7,141 bases of DNA from an uncultured Actinomyces sp. (GTDB lineage: Bacteria > Actinomycetota > Actinomycetes > Actinomycetales > Actinomycetaceae). The stretch is taken from contig CAMFDH010000064.1 of assembly GCA_945949035.1 (NCBI GenBank), forward strand, positions 1 through 7,141. The letters run 5' to 3'. Under the pieces are notes generated by a model. The model did no database searches, was not told the DNA's origin, and saw only the letters and a list, made by a program, of their open reading frames with translations. A program made the translations under genes and the position numbers. Shown in pieces: positions 6,756-7,141 of the stretch; position 1 is the stretch's first letter, and each line of letters begins with the position of its first letter.

Positions 6756-6839
6756 CTCTCCCCGCGAGATCGCTTAACTCAGCCAACTTTGGGGACAATA
6801 ACACTGTTTTGTGGCCGAGTTAAGCGATTTCGCGGAGAG
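6756..6839. repeat. 84-base imperfect palindrome between convergent genes
   Basis: The left arm (6756-6785, beginning CTCTCCCCGCGAGATCGCTT) is the reverse complement of the right arm (6812-6839, ending AAGCGATTTCGCGGAGAG) apart from two mismatches and a two-base insertion in the left arm, around a 26-base centre. It starts 12 bases after the stop of the sortase anchor frame and ends 15 bases before the stop of the convergent minus-strand gene, so a shared bidirectional terminator is the simplest reading. Neither side has a T-run, and the arms are longer than most terminators, so a dispersed palindromic or miniature mobile element is the alternative. I see no clear flanking target duplication. 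Confidence 0.7.
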
Positions 6840-6854
6840 GAGTTGCCCAGGGCG

Positions 6855-7141
6855 CTAGCCGCACACCCCGAAAGGCTCCAACTGCCGCCGTAGCAGAGCC
6901 TCCGCACGGCCAACATCCACCACGTCCCCCCACGTCAAGCGAATCACCGTCCACCCCGCCCCGGTGAGAAGATTCTGGCGCTGTAGGAACTCCTGCGTTT
7001 GTCTGCTCCACTCCGCCTGGTTCAGGGCGAACTTGGAGACACCATCAAACTCAAACCCGATCTTCTTGGAGGGAATCGCCGCGTCCAAGTAGAAGCTCCG
7101 GCCCCGCACGTGGACGTGCCACTGGGCCTCCAGGTGAACCG
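6855..7141 (-). CDS. DUF559/Vsr-like nuclease-fold protein, C-terminal part (partial)
   Basis: The minus-strand frame enters at the window edge and stops at TAG (complement of 6855-6857), giving 94 visible residues, VHLEAQWHVH onward. The core YLDAAIPSKKIGFEFDG (about 17-33 of the visible part) has the Asp...Glu-x-Asp spacing of PD-(D/E)XK-fold proteins of the DUF559/Vsr-like group. It is followed by a helix with WSRQTQEFLQRQNLL and then GWTVIRLTWGDVV, the typical 'new residue order, then GW.VIR.T..D' ending. Such domains are often C-terminal in actinobacterial proteins related to AbiEi-type or other defence-associated families, but the substrate is unknown and the N-terminal part is outside the window. 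A GTG at 7107-7109 is not the start, since homologous-looking sequence continues upstream. It converges on the sortase remnant. Confidence 0.75.
   Translation of the reverse strand, partial: VHLEAQWHVHVRGRSFYLDAAIPSKKIGFEFDGVSKFALNQAEWSRQTQEFLQRQNLLTGAGWTVIRLTWGDVVDVGRAEALLRRQLEPFGVCG

Overview
The window looks like chromosomal DNA of a high-GC Gram-positive bacterium (Actinomycetota). The ribosomal protein S12, S7, EF-G and EF-Tu sequences have the lengths and motifs usual for that phylum, three of those four genes start with GTG, and the promoter before rpsL is of the TTGACN / TANNNT type. A class C (pilus-type) sortase remnant with a FPWWA-type C-terminal membrane segment resembles Actinomyces and its relatives, so Actinomycetaceae is my best guess; this is inference, not a database result.

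Layout. Positions 1-104 hold the tail of an unidentified gene and its terminator-like hairpin. Positions 105-470 form a small unit: a 38-residue single-span membrane peptide (289-405) with a good ribosome binding site, closed by a second hairpin related to the first. A SixA-type histidine phosphatase follows (484-993). A 381-base gap then carries a clear promoter (1089-1118) and a roughly 250-base untranslated leader for the str operon: rpsL (1375-1749), rpsG (1749-2219, overlapping by one base) and fusA (2256-4379). A 200-base structured gap with an 11-bp inverted repeat separates fusA from tuf (4580-5770), which has a strong Shine-Dalgarno site and ends in an excellent intrinsic terminator (5826-5863).

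Beyond the terminator the content changes from housekeeping to accessory. There is a class C sortase gene without its N-terminal membrane/signal region. Its C-terminal membrane anchor has been pushed out of frame by a 25-bp tandem repeat that encodes Trp-Trp-Ala in three successive reading frames. Next is an 84-base imperfect palindrome, then, convergent on the minus strand, the C-terminal part of a DUF559/Vsr-like nuclease-fold protein that runs off the window.

The four translation genes act together: S12 and S7 are parts of the 30S subunit, EF-Tu delivers aminoacyl-tRNA and EF-G drives translocation. I see no convincing new multi-gene system. The most interesting signals are the frame-rotating repeat in the sortase, the small membrane-peptide unit between two related hairpins, the palindrome and the structured fusA-tuf spacer.
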